NCBI GenBank assembly: GCA_965222835.1
Contig: CBDCUQ010000004.1
Location: 1,302,001 to 1,366,000, forward strand
Direction of reading: 5' to 3'
DNA: 64,000 bases
Origin: CBDCUQ01 sp965222835
GTDB taxonomy: Bacteria > Pseudomonadota > Alphaproteobacteria > Rhizobiales > Hyphomicrobiaceae
Below, piece after piece: positions 1 to 8,646 of the stretch. Numbering within the stretch: position 1 is the stretch's first letter; every line of letters starts with the position of its first letter. The notes under the pieces were generated by a model. It was not told the origin of the DNA. It ran no database searches and worked only from the letters and a program-made list of their open reading frames with translations. Position numbers and translations under genes: made by a program.

Positions 1-476
1 AGTGGCAAGGAAACGGGCCTCAGATTCCTCTAGAGTTTGCTCGACAGTCAAGGGATGGACGGATCACCCTTGTCATCGTGCCCGCTGCAAAGCCAGTCAC
101 AGCACTTTGGTCCTTGATGTCGATATCCGATCTCGCACGGGCGCGTGAGTCCTTACGTGATAGGGAGCAAACAAATGCGAAGTATATTGGCTCTTGGTCA
201 AAGGGGGATGAGTCGCCGGAATTGATTTCGGATTTGGCGGATTGGGCAAACTTGAAGGGAATGTCGCACGTGATTTGGACGGCGCTCCCTCCAAAGTTTG
301 GGGGGACGGATGGTATAATACCGAGCGCCGATCAGGTTGTTACGTATTTGCGCGGCTTGAACGGGAATGCGCGTGTAAAGTCGGAAGAGTACATTCGCCG
401 AGCGCCGCGCCAAGTGAAAACCGCTTACCGTGATAAGATAGAAATAGAGCTTGGCTGGACACCGACTAATACCTAA
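1..476 (+). CDS. 3' end of an unknown protein, cut by the window edge
   Basis: The reading frame is open from the first full codon (position 3) to the TAA at 474-476, and the residues before the internal GTG at 78 (GRITLVIVPAAKP) read like normal protein. The gene therefore starts upstream of the window and 157 C-terminal residues are visible. They are soluble, mixed alpha/beta in character, with a charged helix (ARARESLRDREQ) and a tail ending LGWTPTNT. I recognise no family. The stretch looks less GC-rich and has more A/T-ending codons than its neighbours, so it may be accessory DNA, but no integrase or transposase is in view. Confidence 0.6.
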   Translation, partial: WQGNGPQIPLEFARQSRDGRITLVIVPAAKPVTALWSLMSISDLARARESLRDREQTNAKYIGSWSKGDESPELISDLADWANLKGMSHVIWTALPPKFGGTDGIIPSADQVVTYLRGLNGNARVKSEEYIRRAPRQVKTAYRDKIEIELGWTPTNT

Positions 477-568
477 GCAGCTAAGCTAGCTCCTCCGCAT
501 GGACCGTAGGATCGTGCGACATTGGACGTAGCGCGCGCCACCATACGCACGCAACCTCCTCCCCTCCC

Positions 569-2200
569 CTACTTATGCTCTTCGACGCTCCAGGCGATGA
601 GTTCCTGGTTGTAGCGGGCGATGGCCTTCACTTGGCTGACCCAGCCGACGATGGTGCCGCGGTCCTGAGTGGCCACAACGGGAATGCGTTCGGCGCCGGA
701 GGTGTCAAGAATATGCAGTGCGGTTGCCAGCGTGTCGCCCTTGTGCACGGCGATCTCGCGGTCGGCTTCGGGCAGCGTGTCGGGTTCCCCCTCGGCTAAG
801 CGCTCCATGATGTCGGCGACGTGGACGGATTTCATCAGCTCGCGGTGCGGGCCCTCGTGCAGCACGACGCCGCGGGATTCTAGCTGGTTCTGGAAGAAGG
901 AGCGGCCGAGGACGGCTTGCGAGATGCCACATCCGATCGACACCGTCAGCAAAAGCGCGAGGCTGAGAGCGAGGCCGCCGGTCAGTTCGAAGACGATGAT
1001 CGTGGTCGAGATCGGCGCGCCCAGCACGGCGGCGGCGACGGCGCCCATGCCGAGGATGGCGTAGAGGCCTTGGCTCGAGCCCATTTCGGGGAAGACGCCG
1101 GTGGCGATAAGGCCAAAGGCGCCGCCGGTCATCGCGCCCAAATAGAGCGTTGGCGAAAAGACGCCGCCGCCGAAGCGCGAAGCGAGTGTAATCGCCGTCG
1201 CGGCGGTCTTGGCAACCAGGAGCGCCAGCATCATGGCGATGGTGAGCTGGCTTTTGAGCGCCGCGTCGGTGGTGTCATAGCCGACGCCCAGCACCTCCGG
1301 GAACCAGATGGCGATGATGCCAATCATGAGACCGCCGACGGCGGGACGTGCAACGAGTGGCATGTCGATATTGCGCGCGACCCAGTCGGTCATGATGACG
1401 GCGAGGCGAAAGATGATGGCGACCGCAGCCGCGACCACGCCTAGAAGAACGAAGGCCGGGATCTCGAAATAGGAGGTGATCTGGTAGGGCGGTACGGCGA
1501 AGGCGGCGACGTTGCCGAACCAGGCGTGTGACAGGATGGTGGCCGACACCGAAGCGAGCACCAGGGGCACAAAGCTTCTCAGCGCGAAATAGCCGAGGAT
1601 GACTTCCTGGGCGAAGAGGACGCCGGCAATCGGCGTGTTGAACGAGGCGGCAATGGCACCGGCGACACCCGAAGCCAGGAGCATGCGCCGGGCGGCGTTG
1701 GGCAGGTGGAAGCGGTTGCAGGCGGCGGCCGCGATGCTGGCGCCCAGATGGACGATCGGGCCTTCGCGTCCGGCGCTGGCACCGCTGCCCAGCGACAGGG
1801 CGCTGGCCACGCCGCTCAACAGTCCCTGTCCGAGGTTGAGACTGCGCCCGGCATTGAGCCGCGCCTCCACCACGTCCGGCACGCCACCGGTGCGTTTGGC
1901 GTTGAACAGGTAGTCCAGCATCAGCCCCACCAGAAGACCACCGACCACCGGGGCCAGCAGAATGAGCCACCACGGTTGGGCGCGGGCCGCGGCGGCGATG
2001 TTCTCGGAGGTGTCAAGAAGCCAGGGCCATTGGACGGCGCCGATGGCGAGGCGGAAGAGGATGGCGGCGGCGCCGGTTGCTAGTCCGATGAAGGGGGCGA
2101 GCAGCCAAACGATGTGTTGGCGCCCTTCAAAGAAGAGTCTGAGATTGGGGAGGGTCCAGCGCTTCAGCGGCTGCAGAAGCGCCTCGTCGATGCGTGCCAT
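569..2200 (-). CDS. ClC-family chloride channel with C-terminal CBS region
   Basis: Integral membrane ClC protein of 543 residues. The three selectivity signatures are visible: GGVP (residues 105-108, where GSGIP is usual), GREGP (144-148, with the gating glutamate at 146) and GGGVFSP (344-350). Residues from about 455 form a CBS region (VADIMERL to VGWVSQVKA). The segment FNTPIAGVLFAQEV aligns with the helix carrying the proton glutamate of H+/Cl- exchangers (E203 of the E. coli protein). Here that position is valine, as in animal ClC channels, so passive anion conduction rather than exchange is my inference. It is transcribed alone, downstream of lpxD on the same strand. Confidence 0.92.
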   Translation of the reverse strand: MARIDEALLQPLKRWTLPNLRLFFEGRQHIVWLLAPFIGLATGAAAILFRLAIGAVQWPWLLDTSENIAAAARAQPWWLILLAPVVGGLLVGLMLDYLFNAKRTGGVPDVVEARLNAGRSLNLGQGLLSGVASALSLGSGASAGREGPIVHLGASIAAAACNRFHLPNAARRMLLASGVAGAIAASFNTPIAGVLFAQEVILGYFALRSFVPLVLASVSATILSHAWFGNVAAFAVPPYQITSYFEIPAFVLLGVVAAAVAIIFRLAVIMTDWVARNIDMPLVARPAVGGLMIGIIAIWFPEVLGVGYDTTDAALKSQLTIAMMLALLVAKTAATAITLASRFGGGVFSPTLYLGAMTGGAFGLIATGVFPEMGSSQGLYAILGMGAVAAAVLGAPISTTIIVFELTGGLALSLALLLTVSIGCGISQAVLGRSFFQNQLESRGVVLHEGPHRELMKSVHVADIMERLAEGEPDTLPEADREIAVHKGDTLATALHILDTSGAERIPVVATQDRGTIVGWVSQVKAIARYNQELIAWSVEEHK

Positions 2201-2312
2201 GGTAACGGTCTAAACGACGCGCTCGGGGTCGTTCAAGCCTTCGTGCGCGTCATGGTCATCGCGCGGCTCAAATGCGGACTTGATACGGATGATGGCGTTT
2301 GCGTGCGGGGTG

Positions 2313-3347
2313 CTACTTGCGCTTCTGGCCGAGGGCCTTCAAGGCCGCCACTTCGCGGGCCCATTCGACGAAGGGGCGGGCCGGGGTTCCGCCCAATTTA
2401 GCGCCCGGCTCGACGTCGTTTTTGACGTGGCACATGCCGGCGATGAGAGCGCCGTCGCCGACTTTGACGTGGCCCACGATGCCCGAGTGCGCGCCCATGA
2501 TGACGAAGTCGCCCAACTGCGCTGATCCTGCGACACCGCTTTGGGCGACGATAACGCAGTGGCGGCCGATGACGACGTTGTGGGCGATCTGCACGAGATT
2601 ATCGATCTTGGTTCCGTCGCCGATGACGGTGTCCAAAATCGAGCCGCGGTCGACGGTGGAATTGGCGCCGATCTCCACATCATTGCCAATCACGACGCGT
2701 CCGATCTGGGGGATCTTGTCGTGTCCCTTCGGGGTCATGGCGAACCCGAACCCATCCTGTCCGATGCTGACACTCGGATGAATGATGACCCCGTCGCCAA
2801 TGATGGCGTGTGTGACCGTGGCGTTGGAGCCGATGTAACCATCTTTGCCGATGACGACGCGATAGCCGATGACGGCGCCTGCCGCGACGGTCGTGCCGTC
2901 GCCGATGTCCGCTTCGCGTCCGATGATGGCGCCCGGTTCGATGGTGCAGCCGGTGCCGATGCGTGCGGTCGGATGCACAAGCCGGCCGCTCTCCTCCGCC
3001 GGTGCGGCGGCCGCCTTCGATCGGAGTCCTTCGCCATAGAACATGGTGAGCGCGCGCGCGAACGATTGGTAGGGCTCCGGCGCGGTCATGATGATCGTCG
3101 ACTTGGGAACGCGGTCGGCGAACTTCGGTGCGATGACGCACGCGCCCGCCTTGGTCTCATTGAGCATGGGGAAGTACTTGCGATTCTCAAAGAACGACAG
3201 GTGCTCGGGACCGGCGCCTTGCAGCGGGCGGACATCCTCGATCGTGCGCTTGCTGTCGGCTTGATCGCCAAGTTTGGCACCGATGGCACGTGCAATAGCG
3301 TCGACCGTGAACGGACCCGCTCGTTCAAAGAAACCGGGATGCTGCAT
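2313..3347 (-). CDS. lpxD: UDP-3-O-acylglucosamine N-acyltransferase
   Basis: LpxD adds the second, N-linked acyl chain in lipid A synthesis, using acyl-ACP in the cytoplasm. The 344-residue protein has the usual layout: an N-terminal uridine-binding domain (about 1-105), then left-handed beta-helix hexapeptide repeats (about 120-310: IGDGTTVAAGAVIG, IGKDGYIGSNATV and similar), then a C-terminal helix. The catalytic histidine is His256 in QIAHNVVIG. The length is normal for the family. The gene is away from lpxA, fabZ and lpxB, with which it usually clusters, so it is an orphan copy. The ATG at 3347 gives the standard N terminus. Confidence 0.95.
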   Translation of the reverse strand: MQHPGFFERAGPFTVDAIARAIGAKLGDQADSKRTIEDVRPLQGAGPEHLSFFENRKYFPMLNETKAGACVIAPKFADRVPKSTIIMTAPEPYQSFARALTMFYGEGLRSKAAAAPAEESGRLVHPTARIGTGCTIEPGAIIGREADIGDGTTVAAGAVIGYRVVIGKDGYIGSNATVTHAIIGDGVIIHPSVSIGQDGFGFAMTPKGHDKIPQIGRVVIGNDVEIGANSTVDRGSILDTVIGDGTKIDNLVQIAHNVVIGRHCVIVAQSGVAGSAQLGDFVIMGAHSGIVGHVKVGDGALIAGMCHVKNDVEPGAKLGGTPARPFVEWAREVAALKALGQKRK

Positions 3348-3660
3348 ACATGCCTCTTAGGGCTCGGCGCCAGGGCGTGAGCTCATAGATTCGTGTTCTC
3401 AAGGGGTATCTAACACCCAGCCCGTCGCTTGTCCGATAAAATTGGTCTTAGGATGGTTACCGCGCTCTGGCAGCGGTTTTTAAGGGGCGTTTTTCAGGCT
3501 GGCTGTGCGCGGAGACGTCGTGTGGCGCGACGATTGGCGTATCGGGTAGTTGGACCGATGTCCCAGGACTCGGATGGCAAGTGTTCACGCAATGAGGTCG
3601 TCGTCATAATCGTCGTACGGCTTATCGCACGACTCATCAACGAGCTTGGAGGCGCGACTC
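3348..3660. other. gene-free stretch with a possible acidic C-terminal tail in another frame
   Basis: No convincing gene starts here. On the minus strand, a frame different from that of the upstream membrane gene runs past its stop and ends at 3585. It encodes a tail reading SKLVDESCDKPYDDYDDD before the final LIA. This could be a frameshifted C terminus of the gene at 3661-4191 or chance. The 3348-3430 part should hold the lpxD promoter. Confidence 0.4.
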
Positions 3661-4191
3661 TCACGACGCCGGCTGCCTCGAGGCCGTCCTTTTTAAGTAG
3701 ATTGCGTAAAGGTACAGAAGGGCCATGGCCCCGAAAATTCCCATGGCTGCCAGGCCGAGTGCGATGTCGCCGATCGCGACAAGAAAGACACCGACTGCCA
3801 CGAATGCCAGTGAAAATACAGCGAAAAAGATGAGGAACGGCGTTCCGGCTGCGACCGCGAAGGCTTGCATCGACTTGGCCATCTTGAGCGGCTCGTCGCT
3901 CGATTCTAATTCCTTGGTCATACGGTTGATCATCACGAAGTAAACGATCTGCTGGATCACCAAAGCCGCGATGACATATGTCATCGTGACCGCGTTCATG
4001 CTTAGGACGAGTGCCAGAACTGCCAAGAAATTGAATTTGAGGAGTCGACTGAATCGTTGGCGTATTTCCTCGGTGGGGATGATGACGCCGCGGCCGAATT
4101 TGCCCCAAGGATAGAAGACTGTCCGGCCGTCCCGATCCGTGAGGAAAGATGACGCCGTCAGAAAATCCAGAAATTCCTTTTTTGTGGTCAT
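3661..4191 (-). CDS. conserved membrane protein, function unknown
   Basis: Protein of 176 residues. I start it at the ATG at 4191 because GAGAAGG lies 6-7 bases upstream; the longer frame to 4278 has no such site. The N-terminal ~55 residues are soluble (FLTDRDGRTVFYPWGKFGRGVIIP) and are followed by about four hydrophobic helices arranged as two hairpins, then a basic C terminus. The layout suggests an inner-membrane protein with a cytoplasmic N domain. I do not know a function. It lies downstream of the small secreted protein at 4376-4759 with a dyad between them, and an acidic tail is encoded just past its stop in another frame. Confidence 0.75.
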   Translation of the reverse strand: MTTKKEFLDFLTASSFLTDRDGRTVFYPWGKFGRGVIIPTEEIRQRFSRLLKFNFLAVLALVLSMNAVTMTYVIAALVIQQIVYFVMINRMTKELESSDEPLKMAKSMQAFAVAAGTPFLIFFAVFSLAFVAVGVFLVAIGDIALGLAAMGIFGAMALLYLYAIYLKRTASRQPAS

Positions 4192-4316
4192 GTCGGCACC
4201 TTCTCTCGGTTGCAGCAGAACAACGCCAGATCTCCCGAACTGCGGGATCCGGAGCGTTGCGGGCCATGAATGACCCATGTTTGCTGCATAAGGTGCTGGC
4301 GACTGTTATTGCGGGC

Positions 4317-4332
4317 TGTTCCTTAGGGAACA
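4317..4332. promoter_or_regulatory. dyad TGTTCC-N4-GGAACA, candidate operator or hairpin
   Basis: TGTTCC (4317-4322), spacer TTAG, GGAACA (4327-4332), preceded by GGGC. It lies about 125 bases upstream of the start at 4191 and 44 bases past the stop of the gene at 4376. The same arms with the same 4-base spacer and the same GGC prefix occur at 13958-13973. No T-run follows on either strand, so a simple terminator is unlikely. Confidence 0.45.
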
Positions 4333-4375
4333 AGGGAACACGCTAGCCGTACTTCTCTGGCGTCGGCTTTGCCGC

Positions 4376-4759
4376 TCAGTCGTAATAGTCATCATCGTAA
4401 TCGTCGTCATCATAATCGTCGTCATAATGATCATCATACGAGTCGTCATCGTCGTCGTAGGGCCCGTCGTCATGATACCCGGGTTCGACGTAACGGTGGC
4501 GTGGGGGTCTGATATAGCCACTACCGCCGTAGGCGTACTGGTCGTAATAGCCGTCGTCGTAGCGGCGATAGTATCGATATCCGTCATCGTTTCCGCCGTA
4601 GCGGTTGAGCTGGTCGACCTCGCGGGCCGTGAGCCCGCGGCCGGCGCGTTCGTTGGCGCGGGCCCCTTCGATCTCGCTGATGCTGTCGGCCAAAACACTT
4701 GACGGGCCTGGCATTGCCAGCACGGCGGCCAAGCCCATGGAAATGAGAGATCGCTTCAT
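4376..4759 (-). CDS. small secreted Asp/Tyr-rich protein (ARxNxRAG...RYG family)
   Basis: Protein of 127 residues. The start is the ATG at 4759, which has AAGGAG 6-7 bases upstream; the longer frame lacks this. The order is an N-terminal signal peptide (MKRSLISMGLAAVLAMPGPSSVLA), a ~35-residue conserved block with IEGARANERAGRGLTAREVDQLNRYG, then a Tyr/Gly/Arg segment and an extremely acidic tail of DD, DY and DH units. The block is shared with the protein at 12438-12710, which has a basic tail instead, so the two form a family within this window. The acidic tail could bind divalent cations or basic surfaces; that is inference only. Confidence 0.75.
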   Translation of the reverse strand: MKRSLISMGLAAVLAMPGPSSVLADSISEIEGARANERAGRGLTAREVDQLNRYGGNDDGYRYYRRYDDGYYDQYAYGGSGYIRPPRHRYVEPGYHDDGPYDDDDDSYDDHYDDDYDDDDYDDDYYD

Positions 4760-4920
4760 GGTGCTCTCCTTGTCAGGCCCGTGTGACGCCCGGTTGACGT
4801 TTACCCGTGCCCGCTTGGCAAAACTCTTACACACCAAATGTGGCGTCATGCCTGCCTAAAAAGCGTGTGCACGGGAACCATGGCCGGTAAGATACACTGT
4901 TTCTTGAGCGGGGGAGCACG

Positions 4921-6762
4921 ATGTCTGGCGATCAACTTGTTATTCTGGGTATCCTTCTCGCAGCGGGGCTGCTGTTCCTGTGGGGGCGATGGCGTCATGA
5001 CCTGGTAGCGCTGGCCGCGCTCTTAGCGTGTGTCGGCACCGGGCTTGTCCCTGCTGAACAAGCCTTCGCCGGATTTGGCCATCCGGCCGTGATCACGGTC
5101 GCCTGCGTGCTTGTCCTGAGCAGTGCCCTGCAGTCAACCGGCGCCGTCGATGGTCTGGCGCGCATGATGCTGCCGCGGCAGACGGGTCCCACGATTTCGA
5201 TCGCGATGCTGTCGGGGCTGGCCGCGGTCTTATCCGGTTTTATGAACAACGTTGGCGCGCTGGCTTTGCTGATGCCGCTCGCCGCGGACGCCGCCGCGCG
5301 CCTCAAAGTTCCGCCGGGCCGGGTTCTGATGCCGGTGGCGTTCAGTTCTATTCTCGGCGGCATGACGACATTGATCGGGACGCCGCCCAATCTGATCGTA
5401 TCCGGCTTTCGGGCGGAGCACGGGGCGGGAAGCTTTTCGATGTTCGACTTCACTCCGGCCGGTCTGGCCGTCGCGTTCGCAGGTCTGGTCTTTATCGTCA
5501 TCTTCGGGCGGTGGCTGGTTCCGGTGCGCGCGCGTGAAGGTGCGGAGGGCTTTGAGATCGGTGCCTATATGACGGAGGCGCGGGTTTCGGAGGATGCGAA
5601 GGCGGCGGGCATGACCTTGCGCGACATCGAGGCTGAACTTGTTGAAATCGAGGCGCAGGTTTTGGGGCTCATTCGAAATGAGCGACGGATCTTGGTCCCC
5701 AATCCCTTTCGGGAGGTGCATGCTGGCGACATTTTGGTGATTGAAGGCGATCCTGATGCGTTGACCAAGGCGCTTTCGGGTCTTGGACTGCAGTTGGAAG
5801 CCCACGTGCAGGCCAAGGCGAGCGAAGAGACCTCCGCCGAAAAGAGCGATCACGAAAGTCGTGCCGCTGACACGCCGTCACGCGAAAAAGCGCGCTTGGA
5901 ATCGGATGACATCGTCCTGGCAGAGCTGGCTGTGCGTTGGCGGGCGGAGATCGTCGATAGGTCGGCGGCCGACATCGCCCTCAGAAAGCGTTTCGGGATC
6001 AATTTGCTGGCGATTTCGCGTGAAGGGCAGCGCTCGACGGAGCGACTGAGGTCTTCGCGGATCCGGGAAGGCGACGTTCTGCTCGTGCAGGGGCCGCCTG
6101 AAGCCATTCGGGACTTCGCGAACCAGTTCGGCTGTGTGCCCCTCGCCAAACGTCTCATCCGGATCCCGCAACCCCAGAAAGCAATCGTGGCTACGGGTGT
6201 CATGGCGGCCGCCGTTGCTGGCGCGTCGTTTGGGCTTGTTCCGGCCGCCGCCGCTTTCGCCGCGGGCGTTCTTGCAATTGCGCTGTTGCGCGTCATCCCC
6301 GTTCGCCGGCTTTACGATGCCATCGACTGGCCGGTGATTGTCTTGCTTGGTGCCCTCATTCCCGTAGCCGGCGCGATGTCGACGACGGGCACCGCGGACC
6401 TGATAGCGACGTCTGTGCTGGGTACGATCGCCGGAGACAACGCCATCGTTGCGCTTGTCGTCATACTTGTGGTGACGATGATGCTGTCGGACTTTATGAA
6501 CAACGTCGCCACGGCCGCTGTGATGTGTCCGATTGCTATCGGTGTCGCGGGCCAACTCGGGGTCAACGCCGACGCGTTTCTGATGGCGGTGGCGATCGGA
6601 GCTTCTTGCGCCTTCCTCACGCCCATCGGCCACCAGAACAATACGCTCATTCTGGGACCGGGAGGCTTTCGCTTTGGCGACTACTGGCGGCTGGGCTTGC
6701 CGCTCGAGGTTGTCATTGTCGCCGTAGCGGTGCCGATGGTGCTGTGGGTGTGGCCACTGTGA
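4921..6762 (+). CDS. SLC13/DASS-type anion permease with two RCK_C (TrkA-C) domains
   Basis: Inner-membrane transporter of 613 residues, probably for sulfate or another di-anion. Two inverted transmembrane halves (about 1-205 and 420-613) each carry the same signature: SGFMNNVGAL with GTPPNLIVSG in the first, SDFMNNVATA with PIGHQNNTLILGPGG in the second. Between them, about 215-410, lie two RCK_C domains (for example VLGLIRNERRILVPNPFREVHAGD and GDVLLVQGPP), joined by a charged Glu/Ser/Lys linker. This is the layout of SAC1/YbiR-like permeases. A good site, GGGGGAG, precedes the ATG. It is monocistronic. The substrate cannot be read from the sequence. Confidence 0.9.
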   Translation: MSGDQLVILGILLAAGLLFLWGRWRHDLVALAALLACVGTGLVPAEQAFAGFGHPAVITVACVLVLSSALQSTGAVDGLARMMLPRQTGPTISIAMLSGLAAVLSGFMNNVGALALLMPLAADAAARLKVPPGRVLMPVAFSSILGGMTTLIGTPPNLIVSGFRAEHGAGSFSMFDFTPAGLAVAFAGLVFIVIFGRWLVPVRAREGAEGFEIGAYMTEARVSEDAKAAGMTLRDIEAELVEIEAQVLGLIRNERRILVPNPFREVHAGDILVIEGDPDALTKALSGLGLQLEAHVQAKASEETSAEKSDHESRAADTPSREKARLESDDIVLAELAVRWRAEIVDRSAADIALRKRFGINLLAISREGQRSTERLRSSRIREGDVLLVQGPPEAIRDFANQFGCVPLAKRLIRIPQPQKAIVATGVMAAAVAGASFGLVPAAAAFAAGVLAIALLRVIPVRRLYDAIDWPVIVLLGALIPVAGAMSTTGTADLIATSVLGTIAGDNAIVALVVILVVTMMLSDFMNNVATAAVMCPIAIGVAGQLGVNADAFLMAVAIGASCAFLTPIGHQNNTLILGPGGFRFGDYWRLGLPLEVVIVAVAVPMVLWVWPL

Positions 6763-6800
6763 GCGCGTGCGGCAGTGTGAAACCCGCCACAGACGCGTGC

Positions 6801-7082
6801 TCAGATTGCAAGCACGCTCTTGATCTGATCCTCGTACTGGCCCACGGCCTCAAGCGCGCGCTTCGTCGTCACCGGATCGGCTTGTGTGGCCTTGGTGAAG
6901 CCGTCAATGGCGTCGCGTGCATTGGCCATGATCTGCGTGGCCGCGCCCTGCGGGTTGAGCTCGCGCTTGCAAATTGACTGTAGGAGTTGGGTGAGGATAA
7001 CGCCGGTTGCCAGGGAAAGGCCGTTCAGCTCGGCAATCTCGCGCTTAAGCTCCGCGATTGTTTCGTTAGTGTTGTCCGCCAT
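6801..7082 (-). CDS. small conserved hypothetical protein
   Basis: A 93-residue soluble, largely helical protein beginning MADNTNETIAELKREIAELNG. The first 25 residues form an amphipathic, possibly coiled-coil helix; the rest is helical with one Cys (QSICKREL). There is no signal peptide or membrane segment. AGGAG lies about 10 bases before the ATG. It converges with the permease at 4921-6762 and diverges from the gene at 7249. I do not recognise its function. Confidence 0.7.
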   Translation of the reverse strand: MADNTNETIAELKREIAELNGLSLATGVILTQLLQSICKRELNPQGAATQIMANARDAIDGFTKATQADPVTTKRALEAVGQYEDQIKSVLAI

Positions 7083-7248
7083 TTCTTCTTTTCTCCTGAT
7101 CCATGCGGGTTTCTGCGGTTGCTACTGGCATTCCCACTGCGGTGCAAGCCCTAGCCCTTCCGCCTTTCTTGCTTCTCCCCCACTTCCGCCACAGTTTGAT
7201 CCCAGGCAAGCGCGCGGCGCGTTTTGCCTCACACCATCGGCTCATCAA

Positions 7249-7797
7249 ATGATCAAACTGACCAACGGCCTTTCCTGGCCTGAGATGATTGACGGCCTCC
7301 GCCATGACGCGACGGTGCGCGAGGGTTTGCGTGCGCAGCTCTTGGCCGCGCCGTACGACGCTTACTTTTGGGAGTGCTGTCGCGTGTCAGACGATGCCTT
7401 CGAATGTGTGGTTTTGGAAGCTTCCGCGCGCGCGTTTACGCCCGGTAATCACAGCGCGTTCGCGGAGCACCTAGCCGATCCGGTGGCGACGTTTGAAAGC
7501 CTTGGCGGCGACGCCATGCTCATTGCCCCCTATCCAAGGCGTGATTACGGGCATCTCGCTGCATTCTTGAACACGGCGTCGGATGCCGAGTATCACGCGC
7601 TGATGGAAGCCGTCGGTCACGCGATTGCGCGTTGGGTCGACGGCTCTGGCCGCCCGTCGCGCGCGCCCGACGCAATGCCTTGGGTTTCGACCGCGGGCAT
7701 GGGTGTGCCTTGGCTCCACGTCCGGTTGGATTCACGTCCGAAGTACTACCGGCATGCGCCGTATCGGCAGGGGGTGGCGCGGCGGTCCGAGACCTAA
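7249..7797 (+). CDS. conserved hypothetical protein (DUF6940-like)
   Basis: About 182 soluble residues. The C-terminal block with PWVSTAGMGVPWLHVRLDSRPKYYRHAPYR, and the earlier FESLGGDAMLIAPYP and YGHLAAFLNTA, match a conserved family I remember as DUF6940; the name is from memory. No enzymatic motif is evident. The frame is open well upstream, but that part is antisense to the neighbouring gene, so I start at the ATG at 7249 (MIKLTNGLSWPEMIDGL), although no clear ribosome site precedes it. The stop codon lies inside the large hairpin at 7769-7810. Confidence 0.7.
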   Translation: MIKLTNGLSWPEMIDGLRHDATVREGLRAQLLAAPYDAYFWECCRVSDDAFECVVLEASARAFTPGNHSAFAEHLADPVATFESLGGDAMLIAPYPRRDYGHLAAFLNTASDAEYHALMEAVGHAIARWVDGSGRPSRAPDAMPWVSTAGMGVPWLHVRLDSRPKYYRHAPYRQGVARRSET

Positions 7798-7810
7798 CAC
7801 GCCACCCCCT
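7769..7810. terminator. GC-rich hairpin over a stop codon, probable bidirectional terminator
   Basis: Perfect 11-base inverted arms AGGGGGTGGCG (7769-7779) and CGCCACCCCCT (7800-7810) enclose a 20-base loop that holds the stop of the gene at 7249-7797. The hairpin sits between convergent genes. No T-run follows, so it may be a Rho-assisted or attenuating structure. Confidence 0.5.
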
Positions 7811-7811
7811 G

Positions 7812-7883
7812 TTACCCCGCTGCCTTCGCGGCACCGCGCGGCGGCTGCTCGCCGCCATTCTCCATTGGCAAAGCTACCGCCGT
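7812..7883 (-). pseudogene. orphan C-terminal tail, homologous to the end of the gene at 8647-9504
   Basis: Read on the minus strand, this stretch encodes ALPMENGGEQPPRGAAKAAG and a TAA. The gene at 8647-9504 ends ALPMEKCGLKPPRVAAKAAG and a TAA. The last 22 bases are identical and the rest is clearly alignable. The tail has no start and no body: directly upstream on the same strand is the stop codon of the DUF3365 gene. It looks like the surviving 3' end of a second copy. Confidence 0.65.
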
Positions 7884-8485
7884 CAGTCTGCCTTGATGGT
7901 CACAGTGAAAGCCCCACGCAGCTCGCCGGGCTTGAATCCCGTTGCTTGATCGTTTGGATAGGCCTTCGCAATTTCGGCTTTGACCGCAGGCGCCAGCGCG
8001 TCACCATGACAGGCTAGGCAAGGCTTGGCCGCCATCGGGATGGCTTTCATATACCGGTAGTGTCTTGCGCCGCTGCCGGACACAAACTCTGCGTGCTCGA
8101 GCGTTGCAGGATCGGCACCCGTGGCAATCTTGGCAGCGAAGTCTTCGAGCACTTTGCGCTCCCAATCGTCGGGGGCGTTTGCTGGATTGCGCAATCGGAG
8201 TGCCGTGCGTCCCACGTTGAGCTCATGCGCACGTCCAGTCTCTTCAGCCAGAGACTGAGCCGCCGTTTTGCACACAGGTATTGCGGCTACGGGACCACCC
8301 GCTTTGATCGCTGACTTGAGTGCAGCCTTCAAATTCTGGCCCAGCTCTCGGCTTGCCTGGCGCGCCTTTTCCTGCAACGCCGCGGATGGCGCCTCCTCCG
8401 CGGCGCGAGGCGTGCCGGCGGGCGCCAAAGCCGCAATGAGGAAAGCGAATGTCGGAAGAGTGCGCATCAAAGCCATTGGTTCCAT
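7883..8485 (-). CDS. periplasmic c-type heme protein, DUF3365 (Tll0287-like)
   Basis: About 200 residues. The start at 8485 (MEPMALMRTL) is chosen for AGAGGA upstream. A signal peptide (about 1-30, ending at PRAAEEAP) is followed by a helical sensor-like domain (PVCKTAAQSLAEETGR..LRLRNPANAPDDWE) and a single heme c attachment site, CLACH, in the C-terminal third. The DUF3365 motifs RNPxNxPDxWE and the late CxxCH are as in the family. Such proteins bind one heme in the periplasm and are thought to sense redox or small ligands. It is the only gene on its transcript apart from the pseudogene tail just downstream. Confidence 0.85.
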   Translation of the reverse strand: MEPMALMRTLPTFAFLIAALAPAGTPRAAEEAPSAALQEKARQASRELGQNLKAALKSAIKAGGPVAAIPVCKTAAQSLAEETGRAHELNVGRTALRLRNPANAPDDWERKVLEDFAAKIATGADPATLEHAEFVSGSGARHYRYMKAIPMAAKPCLACHGDALAPAVKAEIAKAYPNDQATGFKPGELRGAFTVTIKAD

Positions 8486-8607
8486 CAGGTCCTCTGTGGG
8501 AAAAGTCAACATTGGCGCCCCTTAACCGCCGCCGAGCATTGACCGGCAACAAGTGTGGCTCACATTGCACTGATTTGATTTGCTAAGTCAGAGATAATGC
8601 CATCCAA

Positions 8608-8641
8608 GGGGGCGCGCGAGGTCTTGACGCCGCGCGCCCCC
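8608..8641. terminator. strong GC hairpin between two minus-strand genes
   Basis: Arms GGGGGCGCGCG (8608-8618) and CGCGCGCCCCC (8631-8641) form a perfect 11-base stem with a 12-base loop, six bases past the stop of the gene at 8647-9504. On the plus strand it is followed by GGTTTTT. The stem should fold in either transcript and probably ends the minus-strand message. Confidence 0.5.
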
Positions 8642-8646
8642 GGTTT

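Noticed and set aside
1..568. Left edge considered as prophage or integrated element
   Set aside because: Only a partial gene is visible; no integrase, attachment repeat or tRNA is present to support it.
1275..1973. Minus-strand frame of 232 residues inside the ClC gene
   Set aside because: Arg/Gln/His-rich shadow of a GC-rich gene; the ClC frame has all family motifs.
3494..4333. Minus-strand frame of 279 residues
   Set aside because: It overlaps the membrane gene at 3661-4191 in another frame and has a low-complexity, Arg/Thr-rich composition.
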